DNA of 64,000 nucleotides from Lumbricus terrestris (taxonomy: Eukaryota; Annelida; Clitellata; Crassiclitellata; Lumbricidae). Shown piece after piece: positions 1 to 10,590 of the stretch. The DNA lies in contig OX457043.1 of NCBI GenBank assembly GCA_949752735.1, positions 39,621,357-39,685,356 on the forward strand, in the 5' to 3' direction. Made by a program: the position numbers and the translations under genes. The notes under the pieces are model-generated. The model saw nothing but the letters and a program-made list of their open reading frames with translations. It ran no database searches and had not been told where the DNA came from. Position 1 is the first letter of the stretch. Every line of letters begins with the position of its first letter.

Positions 1-656
1 ACGTGTCTAACTGCGTCTATGTCGCCCTACAAAGCAGATCCTGTCTCTGCCTTTCCGTCTACCGCATTTCAAAAGATGCAGGAGATAAGTTTAACATAGT
101 GGAGTGGTTGAGTAATCCCAGACGGTCAATTTCAATGATTTCTGTCTCCGCCAATGGTAACCTAATTACACTCTCAATTCAGCAAGGACGGGATCCTAAT
201 GCAGTCAATGTATATGATGCGAATGGTGTATGGCAACAAGAAATACAGTTGTCTGCAGATATTGATGCATTCAGGTACAAAAACGTCATTCAAAAGTCAA
301 ATGGAAATTTGATTTTGGCTTATGTCAGCAGCAGGAACTATCAAATGGCAATATTGGAAATTGACACAACTGGAAACTCTGTACGCAAATATCAATCATC
401 GTTCAGTGAAGAGAGTTTCATGAATGTTGCAGATGCTTGTGGCAGAATAATGATCACTGAACCGCACGAAGGAATTCTGCTGCTAGATTCTGAATTCAAT
501 CCAATCGGTATTTATACTCCGCAGCAGGACGAAGACAAGCGTAATGTTCACTACAACATGCACTACGAGAGCGAGAGGAATGAGATTGTGCGCATTTATC
601 TTGATTGGAACGCTAACAACAATGTTGTAACAGTCTTCCGTTTCGTAGAAGATTGA
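1..656 (+). CDS. C-terminal part of a probable TRIM-type beta-propeller protein (partial)
   Basis: The frame is open from the left edge to the stop at 654-656, so this is the 3' end of a larger coding region (about 217 residues visible); the true start is outside. The protein shows repeated blade-like strands with turns such as SANGNLITLSI, KSNGNLILAYV and DSEFNPIGIY, as in NHL/TolB-like propellers that form the C-terminus of many invertebrate TRIM (RING/B-box) proteins. No RING or B-box is visible here. In that family the propeller is a substrate- or RNA-binding platform. Family membership is inference from repeat style; coding status is well supported by the long uninterrupted frame. A polyadenylation signal follows about 207 bp after the stop. 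Confidence 0.6.
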   Translation, partial: VSNCVYVALQSRSCLCLSVYRISKDAGDKFNIVEWLSNPRRSISMISVSANGNLITLSIQQGRDPNAVNVYDANGVWQQEIQLSADIDAFRYKNVIQKSNGNLILAYVSSRNYQMAILEIDTTGNSVRKYQSSFSEESFMNVADACGRIMITEPHEGILLLDSEFNPIGIYTPQQDEDKRNVHYNMHYESERNEIVRIYLDWNANNNVVTVFRFVED

Positions 657-862
657 TCCATTGAGATGGATATGTTAACGATGGGGGAACAATCTCCTGC
701 ATAAAAGTTTCGATAACTTTCGGAATGGTTGTGCAATGGCAACAAACATCTGCAGTTTACAAAATTTACTGAAATTTACTGAAATGTGACTTTAAGACTT
801 ATGGGAAATTCGTTTACCTTGAAGTTCGTTCTTCACTTAGGCCCTATCCGTTCTCTTATTCT

Positions 863-868
863 AATAAA
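863..868 (+). promoter_or_regulatory. polyadenylation signal AATAAA for the propeller gene
   Basis: AATAAA lies about 207 nt after the upstream stop codon and is followed by T-rich sequence. It is the first canonical signal downstream of that stop. Confidence 0.5.
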
Positions 869-1230
869 ATTCTGCTTCTATCTTCATTGACTTGTATTAA
901 TCAGAATAGCTATTGGTAGGTCTATACTTTCAGTTCATGTCTCTGCATGACTGGTTCCAACTAACCAAAGCTCACCACCATTCTCTTCAACCTTTCATGG
1001 GGGGGGGGGGGGAATCATGTCCTATGCAAAATCGGGAGGTTTTGTTGGGGGTGCAACGTCCAGAGGGATAATGTCCTTCACTCGTCACACATAGCCACAA
1101 ACACAAATAAATGCCTTAAGTAGGACATAATGTATAGACCTAAAGTGAGATATGAATTTGATACCATTTATATATTATTGGAATTAAATTTTAATTCTTA
1201 CATTATGAAGTGACTGACAGACAGGGAAAC
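869..1230. other. intergenic, no gene seen
   Basis: AT-rich sequence with a 12-base G run near 1001-1012. No coding frame, RNA gene or element termini were recognised. Confidence 0.5.
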
Positions 1231-1456
1231 TGGTTGCACTCTGCCAGTGCCCGACCCAAGCCTGGATAAAGGAGGAGGAGGGCGTCGCTAATGGTCTTGT
1301 TACCACACAGTGACGTTAAACTGCATATACACACAGATATGGAAATTCGATGAGTGAGTGAGTATTTGCAGTTTAACGTCACTGTGTGATAGCAAAGATC
1401 ATTAGCGACGCCCTCCTTTATCCAGGCTTGGGACTGTCACTGGCAGAGTGCAACCA
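1231..1456. mobile_element. foldback (inverted-repeat) element
   Basis: The two ends are long inverted repeats. The left arm starts TGGTTGCACTCTGCCAGTG and the right arm ends CACTGGCAGAGTGCAACCA; they pair over roughly 95 bp each with a few small indels and leave a loop of about 38 bp. No clear target duplication flanks it. Pieces resembling one arm recur near 20320-20375 and 21330-21410, so it is a dispersed family. Non-coding; probably a MITE or foldback relic. Confidence 0.75.
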
Positions 1457-1778
1457 GTGGCGGAGTTGAAATTCGATGAATGAGTTATTAACGAGCCAGC
1501 ACCAATGAGCGACGATTGGGTAAGCGATCGAGCAAAGTGATGCAAAGGATGGGCAGAAGCACTGGCTTCAGAGGCTGCAAGTCTGGACATGGATCCATCC
1601 ATCATCCTAATATCCCTCACTGCAGATGCTGCAGCCTCCGTTTAAACACTCTGGAGGTGACCAACCTACGCCACCACACACCTCACTCGAGCGTACGTCT
1701 ATTGCCGATACATGTGTAGGAGGAATATCCATCTCGGCGCGTGTACGTCTGTACGTAGATACATGTCAATCACGTATA

Positions 1779-3306
1779 CAGGGTGGGCCATACAAAGTAA
1801 TCCCCTACGGTTCCTTGCCAGTATCTTGGCCAAAACTAAAAAATTCAGATCAAATTTCACGGGCTTAGGGGCAATTCATATCTACGTACAGCAGCCAAAT
1901 TTCATCTAAATATATGAAGCAAAACAAAAGTTGTACCACTTTTAGTGAGTCCACCCACCTGTTATGATGATCAAAAAACGTAGCGCAACAAATAATAACA
2001 AAAACGATTTTATTCAGTCACATCAAATAATTGTTATCAAATGAACCTGATATTGCCATATAATCATTATTGATAGGCCTACTATTTAGGGATAATTTAG
2101 GGAAGAGACGTGTGCCAGCGTAGCTGTACATCACTGTGACAATATTTGGCAAGATGACTGAAGTTGCAAATGAAGAATTTTTCAGATTCAAATTTTACTT
2201 TTAAAACAGTAATATTGAAATTTAGGCTACGAGACATTAAAATGGTCAAGGTTTCAATGACAGACAAGATGTGTATTCAGATACTTCATGAGCAGAGTCT
2301 TGGTCCTCTTGGAGCTTAATTATAATCTCCACTTACTCTGATAAACAGTGAGAGCGGAGAAATTACGAGTTAGCCTAATTGAGAGTTCAGAAATATGCCG
2401 TTGATGAAAGGAAATTGGCTCAACGTCAGTATTAGGCATGGGTGGAGTTTATCACTTTATCAGGAGCTAGGGGGGGGGGCTAAGCCCCACAAGAAGCCCC
2501 ATAGTCATGTTTTTGCCGTGTAAATGGGCTATTTTTCGGGCGCAGCCCCCCCCCAGGCACTTCCAAGTTCCAACTAATGGCTTAAAAAAGGTCATCAACT
2601 TTTTCGGCCGGTAAATACATAGTAATTTTCATGAGATTTTAACTTGACTAAAAAAGGTCATCAACTTTAGGCCTATTATTTTTTTCGACGCCGCGCCTTC
2701 TGGACGGACCAAGTTTTTAGCGCCCCACCCCCTCAAAACGGAAACCAAACTCCGCCCATGGTATTAGGGTATTGTTCTGGTTCCATTGTGAAGAACCCTT
2801 ATCTCCGGATTTTTAGATAGATTATCAAGTGTGGAGAGTTATGCCGGAGAAATCCCATAATCTGCGGCCAAAACCAAGAGTGACAAGAGAATTGATGGTC
2901 GCATTGGAGTTGATATGGAGAGACTTACATCTGGACCACATCAACAAGGCCAAGAATTTTACAAAGAGAAAGAACACGTGTGAACATTGGTGGTGGTCCT
3001 GGTGGACACATTGAATACAAGTTGTGAAGCAATATCAAGTTCATTTGATGACAATCATTTCATATGTGACTTATACGCCTAATAAAATAATTTTTGGTTA
3101 CTTTTGTTGCGTTACGTTTTTTGATAGGCAAAAAACGGTGGGTGGTCTCACTAAACGTGATATGACTTTTATTCTGTTCAAAATATTTCTATGAAATTTG
3201 GCTACTGTACGTTGATATGAATTACCTTTAAGCCAGTGAAATTTGATTTTTATTTTGGCCAAGTTACTGGCAAAAACCGTAGGAATACTTTTTATGGTCT
3301 ACCCTG
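1779..3306. mobile_element. degenerate mariner-like DNA transposon with long TIRs
   Basis: The left end CAGGGTGGGCCATA and right end TATGGTCTACCCTG are inverted, each directly flanked by TA (1777-1778 and 3307-3308), the expected IS630/Tc1/mariner target duplication. Similarity between the ends extends inward about 240 bp, for example a block ending in a run similar to TTTTTTGATCATC on the left matching the 3105-3150 region on the right. The interior has only broken frames, so any transposase is dead. A hAT-type MITE (2437-2760) sits inside it and is therefore younger. Confidence 0.75.
2437..2760. mobile_element. hAT-type MITE nested in the mariner-like element
   Basis: Termini CATGGGTGGAGTTT and AAACTCCGCCCATG form perfect inverted repeats. 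The flanks carry an identical 8-bp duplication GTATTAGG (2429-2436 and 2761-2768), diagnostic of hAT-like insertion. The interior contains AAAAAAGGTCATCAACTTT-type blocks also found in other MITEs of this window. Non-coding. Confidence 0.9.
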
Positions 3307-3477
3307 TACATGCGTGTATACGATTACGCTATGCAATCAAGTTATTACAGCCCAGGTAGTATACATCGGTAAGAGCACTAGCCGCGCGTCTGTACGCGAC
3401 TCTGAAAGAATGTGGCTATTTCAGATATTCAAAATCTCGGGTTAGCAATAGCACGGTCCGTGCACGACTGCACGTGG

Positions 3478-3556
3478 ACCGAAATGGGAGCGCCTCTGAG
3501 TAGTTTCTTGAAGGGGCGCTATATAATTTTTAATAATGAATGAATGAATTAGGCTA
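3478..3556 (+). mobile_element. SINE/LINE 3' tail fragment
   Basis: Ends in GAAGGGGCGCTATATAA followed by an AATGAATGAATGAAT tail. The same tail terminates the SINE at 19922 and, in variant form, the LINE ends at 38632 and 44827. It is preceded by a near-perfect hairpin (3454-3481). Only the 3' end is present, as usual for 5'-truncated retroposons. Confidence 0.6.
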
Positions 3557-4050
3557 TATTTATTTAGCGGTTTAATATAGGTTTGACATTTCAATCTGAC
3601 GTCTGCGTCGTCGCTTCTCAAGCTGACTGAATGCGTTTTACATATAATATAGTCATAGAGCCATAGACGTTGGTCGTCGGTCGACACAATATTCCCTCGA
3701 GGGTTATTAGAGGCGGCTGCATAATATAGGCCTACACAACACAAGGCGAAGTGATTAAAGGAAAGGACGAGAGAAAGGTGAGGAGGTACAAAATGGGAGG
3801 AGGAGGGGAAGAGGAGGAGGAAGAGGAAGACGGAGAGGCAATGGAGACGAAAGAGCAAAAGACAAAGAGAAGTGGAGACCACTGGAGGAGAGGAAGGGCG
3901 AGTAGCTAGACTACAATTATAAATTATCGGAAGCCTTATAAATGATTATATACTATATGCGGCGCAATCTCATTACTCAGGCAAAGGTGCGTAGAAAGAG
4001 TAGATCTAACATAGACGAGCACCTGGTTATTGTTACGAACGAACCTCAGA

Positions 4051-4110
4051 CATGAGTGTGTCTGTTATGACATGACTGTGTCTGTTATGACATGACTGTG
4101 TCTATTATGA
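4051..4110. repeat. 20-bp tandem repeat, 3 copies
   Basis: Three consecutive copies of CATGACTGTGTCTGTTATGA with one or two substitutions. Short upstream repeat of the GPCR; no function evident. Confidence 0.8.
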
Positions 4111-4594
4111 CACCTGTCAGATGGAATTAGACACCAACAGGTGTCAGTATGAATCTAGAGGTCGGCTTAGGTTTACAACTGAAGTGTAGTCTACATCATT
4201 ATTATGCGACATGAATGCAATGGCTGAAGACGTAGGCCTACAGAGGATTCTGATGTTTATGGAGGAACAGACAGATTATAAATCGGTAAGTCAGTCAATT
4301 TTTGTAGATTATTCAAGCTATAAAATTCAATCCGAGGTCTGGGTCTAAAATAGGCGTCGGCATTGAACGGAAATACCGTACAGCAGACCTGCATAGAAAG
4401 AAGTTTATCCGTAGGACGATAATTAGCCTTGGTTCCAACAGAACTGGTTCATTTCAGAAAGCGGTTTACAGAGGTATATAGGCCAGAGATGGCAGCATAA
4501 TTTCTGCGTCATCGCTAGGCCTACAAGTCATGACGACTGAACTTTGAAAAACAATCACAAGACAGTCATGTCCTTAGGTCATGTCATGTCATGA

Positions 4595-4618
4595 GTCACG
4601 TACGGTGACGTACGTGAC
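4595..4618. promoter_or_regulatory. E-box/CRE-like palindrome upstream of the GPCR
   Basis: Perfect inverted repeat GTCACGTAC / GTACGTGAC separated by GGTGAC, 233 bp before the GPCR start codon. The ACGT cores resemble bZIP or bHLH sites. Position upstream of an intronless gene makes a promoter role plausible but unproven. No TATA box was seen nearby. Confidence 0.35.
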
Positions 4619-4850
4619 GGTGGTCCAATGTGGACGTGACGACAAAGTAGCACTGCCACTTCCGAAGTCGTGACATTCGTAACCCTGAATCGCTTATGCC
4701 AGCATGTGGGCAGATCGAATACTGTGCAATGGCATTTTAATAAATAATTAATTTCAAGTAAATAAATCGCCGTGCAATGAAGTTATGATATCACAATCTT
4801 AATTGTAAATGCCACAATACGACGTTGCATAGCAACTAGATTCGGTCGTT

Positions 4851-7556
4851 ATGACGACAACAGTGACGCTCACCGACGTCATCTCCACAGCAACCGACGT
4901 CATCGCAGAGTCGGCAAATGCGACGGTCGGCATGGCAACGTCATCCCTCTGCGGGTCTGCTGGAAATTCCGCGTCAGAGGCAGAGCGCATGCGCCAGGCG
5001 GTGACGGCGGATGACGTCATCGGAGCAGCGTTCATGTGCCTCGTCACTGTGACGTCAGTCGCTGGAAACGTCATCCTCCTCGTCGTCCTTCTCCGATCTC
5101 CCAGTCTCCGTTTCCAGCTGAGCAACGTCTTCGTCATCAACCTCTGCTTCATCGATCTCCTCGGCGCAGTCCTGGTCCAGCCCGTCTTCGTCGCCTCCCA
5201 CCTACTTCCGGCGGTCCCTCCTCTGCTCGACCGTCGCCTGTCCGCCGTCCATGGCTGCCTCTCCTGCTCGCTCATGTTCGCCTCCATCCTCGCCACTTGC
5301 ACCATCAGCGTCGAGCGATTCTACTCCATCCGACTCCCAATGCACCACGCCGCGCACCTCACCCTCCGTCGCGCATGCGCAGTCATCGCCTCCTACGTCT
5401 GGCTGCAGGCAGGGCTGCTCGCCACCCCTCCTGCCGCATACGGATGGAGTGTCTTCCTATACAGCTACCCCAATGATGATGATGATGGCACTGAACGAGG
5501 AGGGGGAGGAGGTGGATGCGCAGCAAGAGGTGTCAGCGAAATGGAGTTCGTGTATGTCCTGGTTGCCAGCCTCCTCTGCTTCATCGTTCCTGGTGCAATC
5601 ATCATCTCCATGTACTCGGCCATCTATCGTGTTGCTCGGAGGGCAGCCAAACAGGTCCATCCAGGTTCGATGCGATTCACAACGACAGACGGACGACCCC
5701 TAGACGCAATCGCCAAGGTCATCGTCAGTCGAGGAAACATGGAGACTCCGAAGGAAGTTGACGACATGGTTAATCCGTTCAACCATCCTTCGACCACATA
5801 CGACGAGTGTCTGGAAGAGAGACAACGCAACTCCAATTGGAAAGGAAAGGTGGAATCAAGAGACCCGTTCTCCAACAGCAAAGGGTTATCAAACGAGAAA
5901 TTCTCAGGAGGAAGAAGAGGGTCATTGACAGCTGGAGGGAAATTAAAAGCAACGGCAAGTGATCGACCACCTGAGGAATCGTTAGCAAACGGGAGTCTAC
6001 CGCAGTCAACTGGAGAAGAATTTGTAACAGGTGACGTTCTTTTCTCGGAAGAAATCGCCAGATGTTCTTTCCATCCATCGGAAAACAGTTCAGAAATTGA
6101 GACTGGAAGTAACGATGATTTGGAGTCAGTTGTCGAAATCCACGCTGACCTCTTGACCTCTACTGCAATGGACACGAAGGATAAGGATAGGACTATGCCA
6201 AAGAAACAGAGGAAGGATGGAGGATCAGCAATGACAGGAGATGGAAAAACCAAAGCATCCGATTCATCGGCAGCAACAGATGACGAGACAGTCAGAAGAT
6301 CATCCAAAGGAGATGACGGCTGGATACAGATGGAAAACAATGGCAACACGATTTCAATTCCAAAGGTCATTGGAAAAGAAATGACGGAGAAGGTAGGATT
6401 GGTAATCAAAAAGGAAAAGAATTCAAGTAAAGAAATCACGTGTTCTGGACCATCCATATACACAGCTGAAGTTCACAGTATAGGCACTGACAGGGACAGG
6501 GACAGAGAAAGGGACAGAGGAAGAGACAGGACAGGAGATGAGCACAGCGGTGGAGGAAATAGAGAAGTGCAAAGAAACAAGAGAGGAGGTTATAAGAGGA
6601 GAGACCTACAACGGAAAACAGGATCAGAGGAAGGAAACAAAGAAACAGATGTGGTGGGAAAAGGAAGAGTGACGGGAGGAAAAGCAAGCGGACAAATTGC
6701 AGGAGAAGAGGAAGACAGACGAGGAGGAGAGAAAAGAGATGAAGATGGAACCAGCAGCAGAGAGAAGAGAGGAGCAGGTCAAATGACGACCAAAGCAATT
6801 GGGACAAATACCAGCGACATGGTTCTCCTGCGCCCAGCGCCTACCCTTCCTTCTCCACCCCCTCGTTCTGCTCCTCTTCCTCCTCCCATTAAGATCTGCC
6901 AAGAGGAGCTGACAGCACGGCACCATCGCCACTCGCACCACAAGGCCCTGCTTGCACTGACGGTCATCCTGTCGACCTTCCTGCTCCTCTGGTCTCCCTA
7001 CTTCATCACCAACCTCTACTTGTCGTTCTTCCTCCGCCGGACGGTCACCCCTCCAGGTCCACCCTCCTCCTCCTTCCATTCCTCCGCCCCTTCTCTTCCC
7101 TATGCGCTGAGAGTCCTTGAGCTGTCGACGAGATGGCTCGGTCTGTCGGCGTCCACAGTCAACGTCTTCGTTTACGGTTGGATGAATCGGTCGATACGCG
7201 ATGAACTCTGTCTGCTTGCGTCTGACGTCGGTCGCTTCCTGCGTCGCCAACACAGATGTTGCCACCATCCAAGCAATGACGACAACACGCGAGAAGAAGA
7301 TGGAGAGGACAACAATGAAGACTTCTTTCAGTTCCTTGAACGTACAAGCACTGCACTCCATCAACAACACCACAATCATCAACTGCAATCATCTGCATCT
7401 TCATCATTGTCTCCTAACCATGCCAGCTGCAGCAGCAGCAGTGGCCGAGGAAGAGTGGCTCACAGAAGCGCCCTTTGTACGATGACGACGACTACTTCAA
7501 GAGCGAGCTCCAGTGAAGCAGAACAAAACACTGTCATGCATAACGAAGACCTGTAA
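4851..7556 (+). CDS. intronless rhodopsin-class GPCR, GPR161-like, with very long intracellular loop 3
   Basis: Complete 901-residue frame. TM1 contains G72-N73; TM2 contains D102; the ECL1/TM3 cysteine is C136 and an ECL2 cysteine is C223; the TM3 end reads E155-R156-F157 in place of DRY; TM4 has W184. TM5 is near 233-258, followed by RVARRAAKQVHPGS. TM6 is about 698-728 with WSP at 714-716, and TM7 has N771-V-F-V-Y775 in place of NPxxY. A charged, low-complexity loop of about 430 residues joins TM5 and TM6; it holds RRGS (355-358) and RRSS sites of PKA type. The His/Ser-rich C-tail is about 110 residues. The TM4 end (tryptophan, PP, GWS) and the V-A-R motif after TM5 resemble GPR161, a ciliary Gs-coupled receptor acting on Hedgehog signalling. 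Membership in class A is secure; the GPR161 assignment is tentative and the ligand unknown. The first ATG is used; the N-terminus has no signal peptide, as is usual for the class. Confidence 0.85.
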   Translation: MTTTVTLTDVISTATDVIAESANATVGMATSSLCGSAGNSASEAERMRQAVTADDVIGAAFMCLVTVTSVAGNVILLVVLLRSPSLRFQLSNVFVINLCFIDLLGAVLVQPVFVASHLLPAVPPLLDRRLSAVHGCLSCSLMFASILATCTISVERFYSIRLPMHHAAHLTLRRACAVIASYVWLQAGLLATPPAAYGWSVFLYSYPNDDDDGTERGGGGGGCAARGVSEMEFVYVLVASLLCFIVPGAIIISMYSAIYRVARRAAKQVHPGSMRFTTTDGRPLDAIAKVIVSRGNMETPKEVDDMVNPFNHPSTTYDECLEERQRNSNWKGKVESRDPFSNSKGLSNEKFSGGRRGSLTAGGKLKATASDRPPEESLANGSLPQSTGEEFVTGDVLFSEEIARCSFHPSENSSEIETGSNDDLESVVEIHADLLTSTAMDTKDKDRTMPKKQRKDGGSAMTGDGKTKASDSSAATDDETVRRSSKGDDGWIQMENNGNTISIPKVIGKEMTEKVGLVIKKEKNSSKEITCSGPSIYTAEVHSIGTDRDRDRERDRGRDRTGDEHSGGGNREVQRNKRGGYKRRDLQRKTGSEEGNKETDVVGKGRVTGGKASGQIAGEEEDRRGGEKRDEDGTSSREKRGAGQMTTKAIGTNTSDMVLLRPAPTLPSPPPRSAPLPPPIKICQEELTARHHRHSHHKALLALTVILSTFLLLWSPYFITNLYLSFFLRRTVTPPGPPSSSFHSSAPSLPYALRVLELSTRWLGLSASTVNVFVYGWMNRSIRDELCLLASDVGRFLRRQHRCCHHPSNDDNTREEDGEDNNEDFFQFLERTSTALHQQHHNHQLQSSASSSLSPNHASCSSSSGRGRVAHRSALCTMTTTTSRASSSEAEQNTVMHNEDL
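5012..5057. promoter_or_regulatory. cluster of CRE octamers inside the GPCR 5' coding region
   Basis: Perfect TGACGTCA occurs at 5012-5019 and 5050-5057, with GACGTCA at 4875-4881 and 4896-4902. They encode Asp-Val-Ile or similar, so they may be coding coincidence. The density in 180 bp just after the start codon is still unusual. Confidence 0.25.
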
Positions 7557-10500
7557 GATGTATTGTAATCCACCGCAGTAACAACAGGGTAAAGTATGAC
7601 TGCCATTTATTGTTACATTTGATCCAAACTCGTAGATCAACAACAGGGCATTACGTACAATTATCTTGCAGGGTATATGACGTCTGCAGTTGTCACATGT
7701 AACAATGAACTGTAATAGCAGAAACAATGTATAAATCCATTGTTATAGTTTATGTGTACAGTAGGTCAGTCAATATTTTCTTCATTTTCTAATTGCAATT
7801 TTCTAAATGCAAAATTAGAATTTCAACTTCTGAAATGCTTTCGTTAAGCAAAGAAACATTTTGCGTAAAATTTGAAGCAGACTTTTTGATTGATGTGCAT
7901 TTATGTAAGAGACAATGTCTTTTTACTTCTGCACCATAAATATGTGGTTAAAATTTTAGTCGTTGAGATATCTGCAAATCTAAAAATGCTCACAATTTGC
8001 ATATGATATTTATTCATATTACTAAAAGGAAAATCTTGAAAACGTAATTCATTTCACTGCATTTCATAAATACTGGCCACATTAGTATTTAGTATACAGT
8101 TCATGAAAAAGGATCTGTGGCACGCCATAATTCCATATCGTATTAGGCTGCAGAAATGCTTTGTCATCAACGCAATAATAAGATGTGACAACATTACGGC
8201 ATCGTACTGTCGAAACAACAAGCCATGTAATGAATACTGTAAATACTAAATACTGCGTTCTGTAAAAACCTAATTCTCTGCAAAATTAAATGTCATTCGA
8301 TTGTCAGTAATCATTCATTGATAATCTGAATCCAGCTTCAATATCAATTTGGAAAGGGTGGCTGAGCCTTACACAGGTGTAAGCATTGCTACCCTACAGA
8401 AGAATAGGACGATGGATGACTGAATTTGTCCCCACGCTTCCAACACCAACTGGAAATACAAACAAGTGTACAGTGTACAAGAATGTAGTTGATTCCAAGC
8501 AGTTTAGGAAATAGATACAAATGATTGGAACAACTTCAACCAACGTCGCTTGTCAGTGGTGTCCGGAGTTCTTGCTCTTCTACCATCTGTCTCTTGAGCG
8601 TCACCAGCCACACTCCACAACAACAGAGCACCTCCTCCGCGCTGCTCTGGCCTGCAGGGACCTAACAACTGGAGACTGGTCAAAACTTGAGCGCTTTCAT
8701 TGTAAGATGCAGCGTATCGGTTTCCTCTCGCATGACATACATTCAGAATGTAGAAGTATTTGTACATCACATTGAAGATTGGCTACTGTGTGCCATCATG
8801 CAACTTGACTCACATGCCCTGTTAGCCGGTTCCATCAATGGTCCATAGGCTGTATCATAGTTGTTTAAAATGGTTTATTGGTTTTTTATTCTTTCCCAAA
8901 AAACGTCAGTTTTTCGTGTTTTTTTTCGTGCCGTTTTATTCGTTTCTTAAAACTTTTTTATGTAACTTTATTTATTTATTTACCTCTGTTATTATTTTCC
9001 TTAATTTTATTTTTCTCTGATATTCCTTATGTTTGAATTGTATTCTCAGGATTCAGCTAGCCTACCTGATGTCATTATTTAATTGCTTAAAATTATTATT
9101 TTATTAATACATTTAATGCGTCACTACAAGAAGCGAAATTTATAAGAATTATTTTGATATAGGCCTAAATTTCTTAGGCCTATATATAAGTAACAATTTT
9201 ATGTGCTATATATATAATTTTACTTCTAAATAGATTTTAATTGTGATATGTTATCAACATGATGTTATGCAAACTTATATTCACAATTTCAAGTAAAAGG
9301 ATTTGAACACCTTTAATTTTTCTCAATTTTTTTATTTAAGCAAAGTTATGAGAAAAAAAATTGTTGTAGATTAATGTCACTTGGTTTGGCCTATACTAAT
9401 AAAGTTGCGTTATTTGCCGATTAAGATAAAATTGCATACACAATGTTTTTAAGTTTAAAATGCAGTTGAAGATGTTACAAAGTCAAATTATTTTCCGCTA
9501 CCATTTTTTGGGTCATTTTCCCCCGAATAAAACGACGTTTTTCCTTGTTTTTTATTTCGTTTCCATCGTTTTTTTTACATCTATGGTCTGTATAGTCTGT
9601 GTCCTCGTCCTCACAGCTTCGAGCTCCCGATATAGACCAAAAGAAATTGCATTTCCCCAAGTACTATGCAGATGCTTTGACCATAGCCTCTCTATCTTAC
9701 TTGTTTCAATTGGATTGAATTATCATATTATTTTCTTTAATCATTTCTTTCTCTGTAACTGACTGTGGTATACTGTCAGCAAGAGCTCAATAAAACGAAT
9801 AATTATATACAATGCCTCTGTGCTGAGAAATTGACCAATCTGAACATTTCTAAATAGGCCAGCACTTGGTTAAGTTCATCAGTCAGCCAGTCTAGACATT
9901 CCCACTTTCCGATGGGCTTGCATAGCCAATTAAGTTCAGATTCTCCCACCACTCATAATAGTGTTACATCAATCTGTGATGAATCTGATATCACGATCAA
10001 AATAGCAACACAAGACCATTTGTACAAAAACAAAATCATGATAGAAGAGTCATTGATTAAAAATGATAAATAAGTACAGCAAAATAGAAAACAGAATGAC
10101 TTACCTCACCTAATTACATAAATCGAAATACAAATAAGTATCTTAAGAGTATGGTGAGATAAATCATTTTGCCATTGCCCGTCACTCATCAGAGGGGTGA
10201 AATGTTGGAATGGTTTCAATATGCAAGACATCACAACAGCAACTCATAGACTATGAATGAATGAAGTCTATCATCAATTTCACTGCCCTGCAATGTATGC
10301 CACAAAATTGCACAAATTTTCATGAGTATACGAATGTTCCAAATGACGTAGAATTTACATAAGACACTTCGCCAGAACACACTGGAAAATCATTAAACTT
10401 ATGGTACAGCGATCACGAGGATTCATCAAGTGTATGCACAGGCAAACAAAAAGTGCCAACCGCATTTTAAGAACAGCCAATTACAAGACTTTAATTAGCA

Positions 10501-10590
10501 CCAAGGGCTTTGTCTGTTTCAACGAACACAACTTCCAAGTGATTGTCAGAGGCAAAGAGGACGAAGTGAGTCTGGCATCCCAGTCATGCC
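7557..10590. other. GPCR 3' flank and intergenic, no gene seen
   Basis: AT-rich DNA with AATAAA signals at 9398-9403 and 9789-9794, either of which could end a long GPCR 3' UTR. Short open frames on both strands show no protein-like composition. No RNA gene seen. Confidence 0.45.

Noticed and set aside
5624..7388. Long antisense frames under the GPCR
   Set aside because: Mirror frames of a compositionally biased coding region; no domain and no splice or start context.
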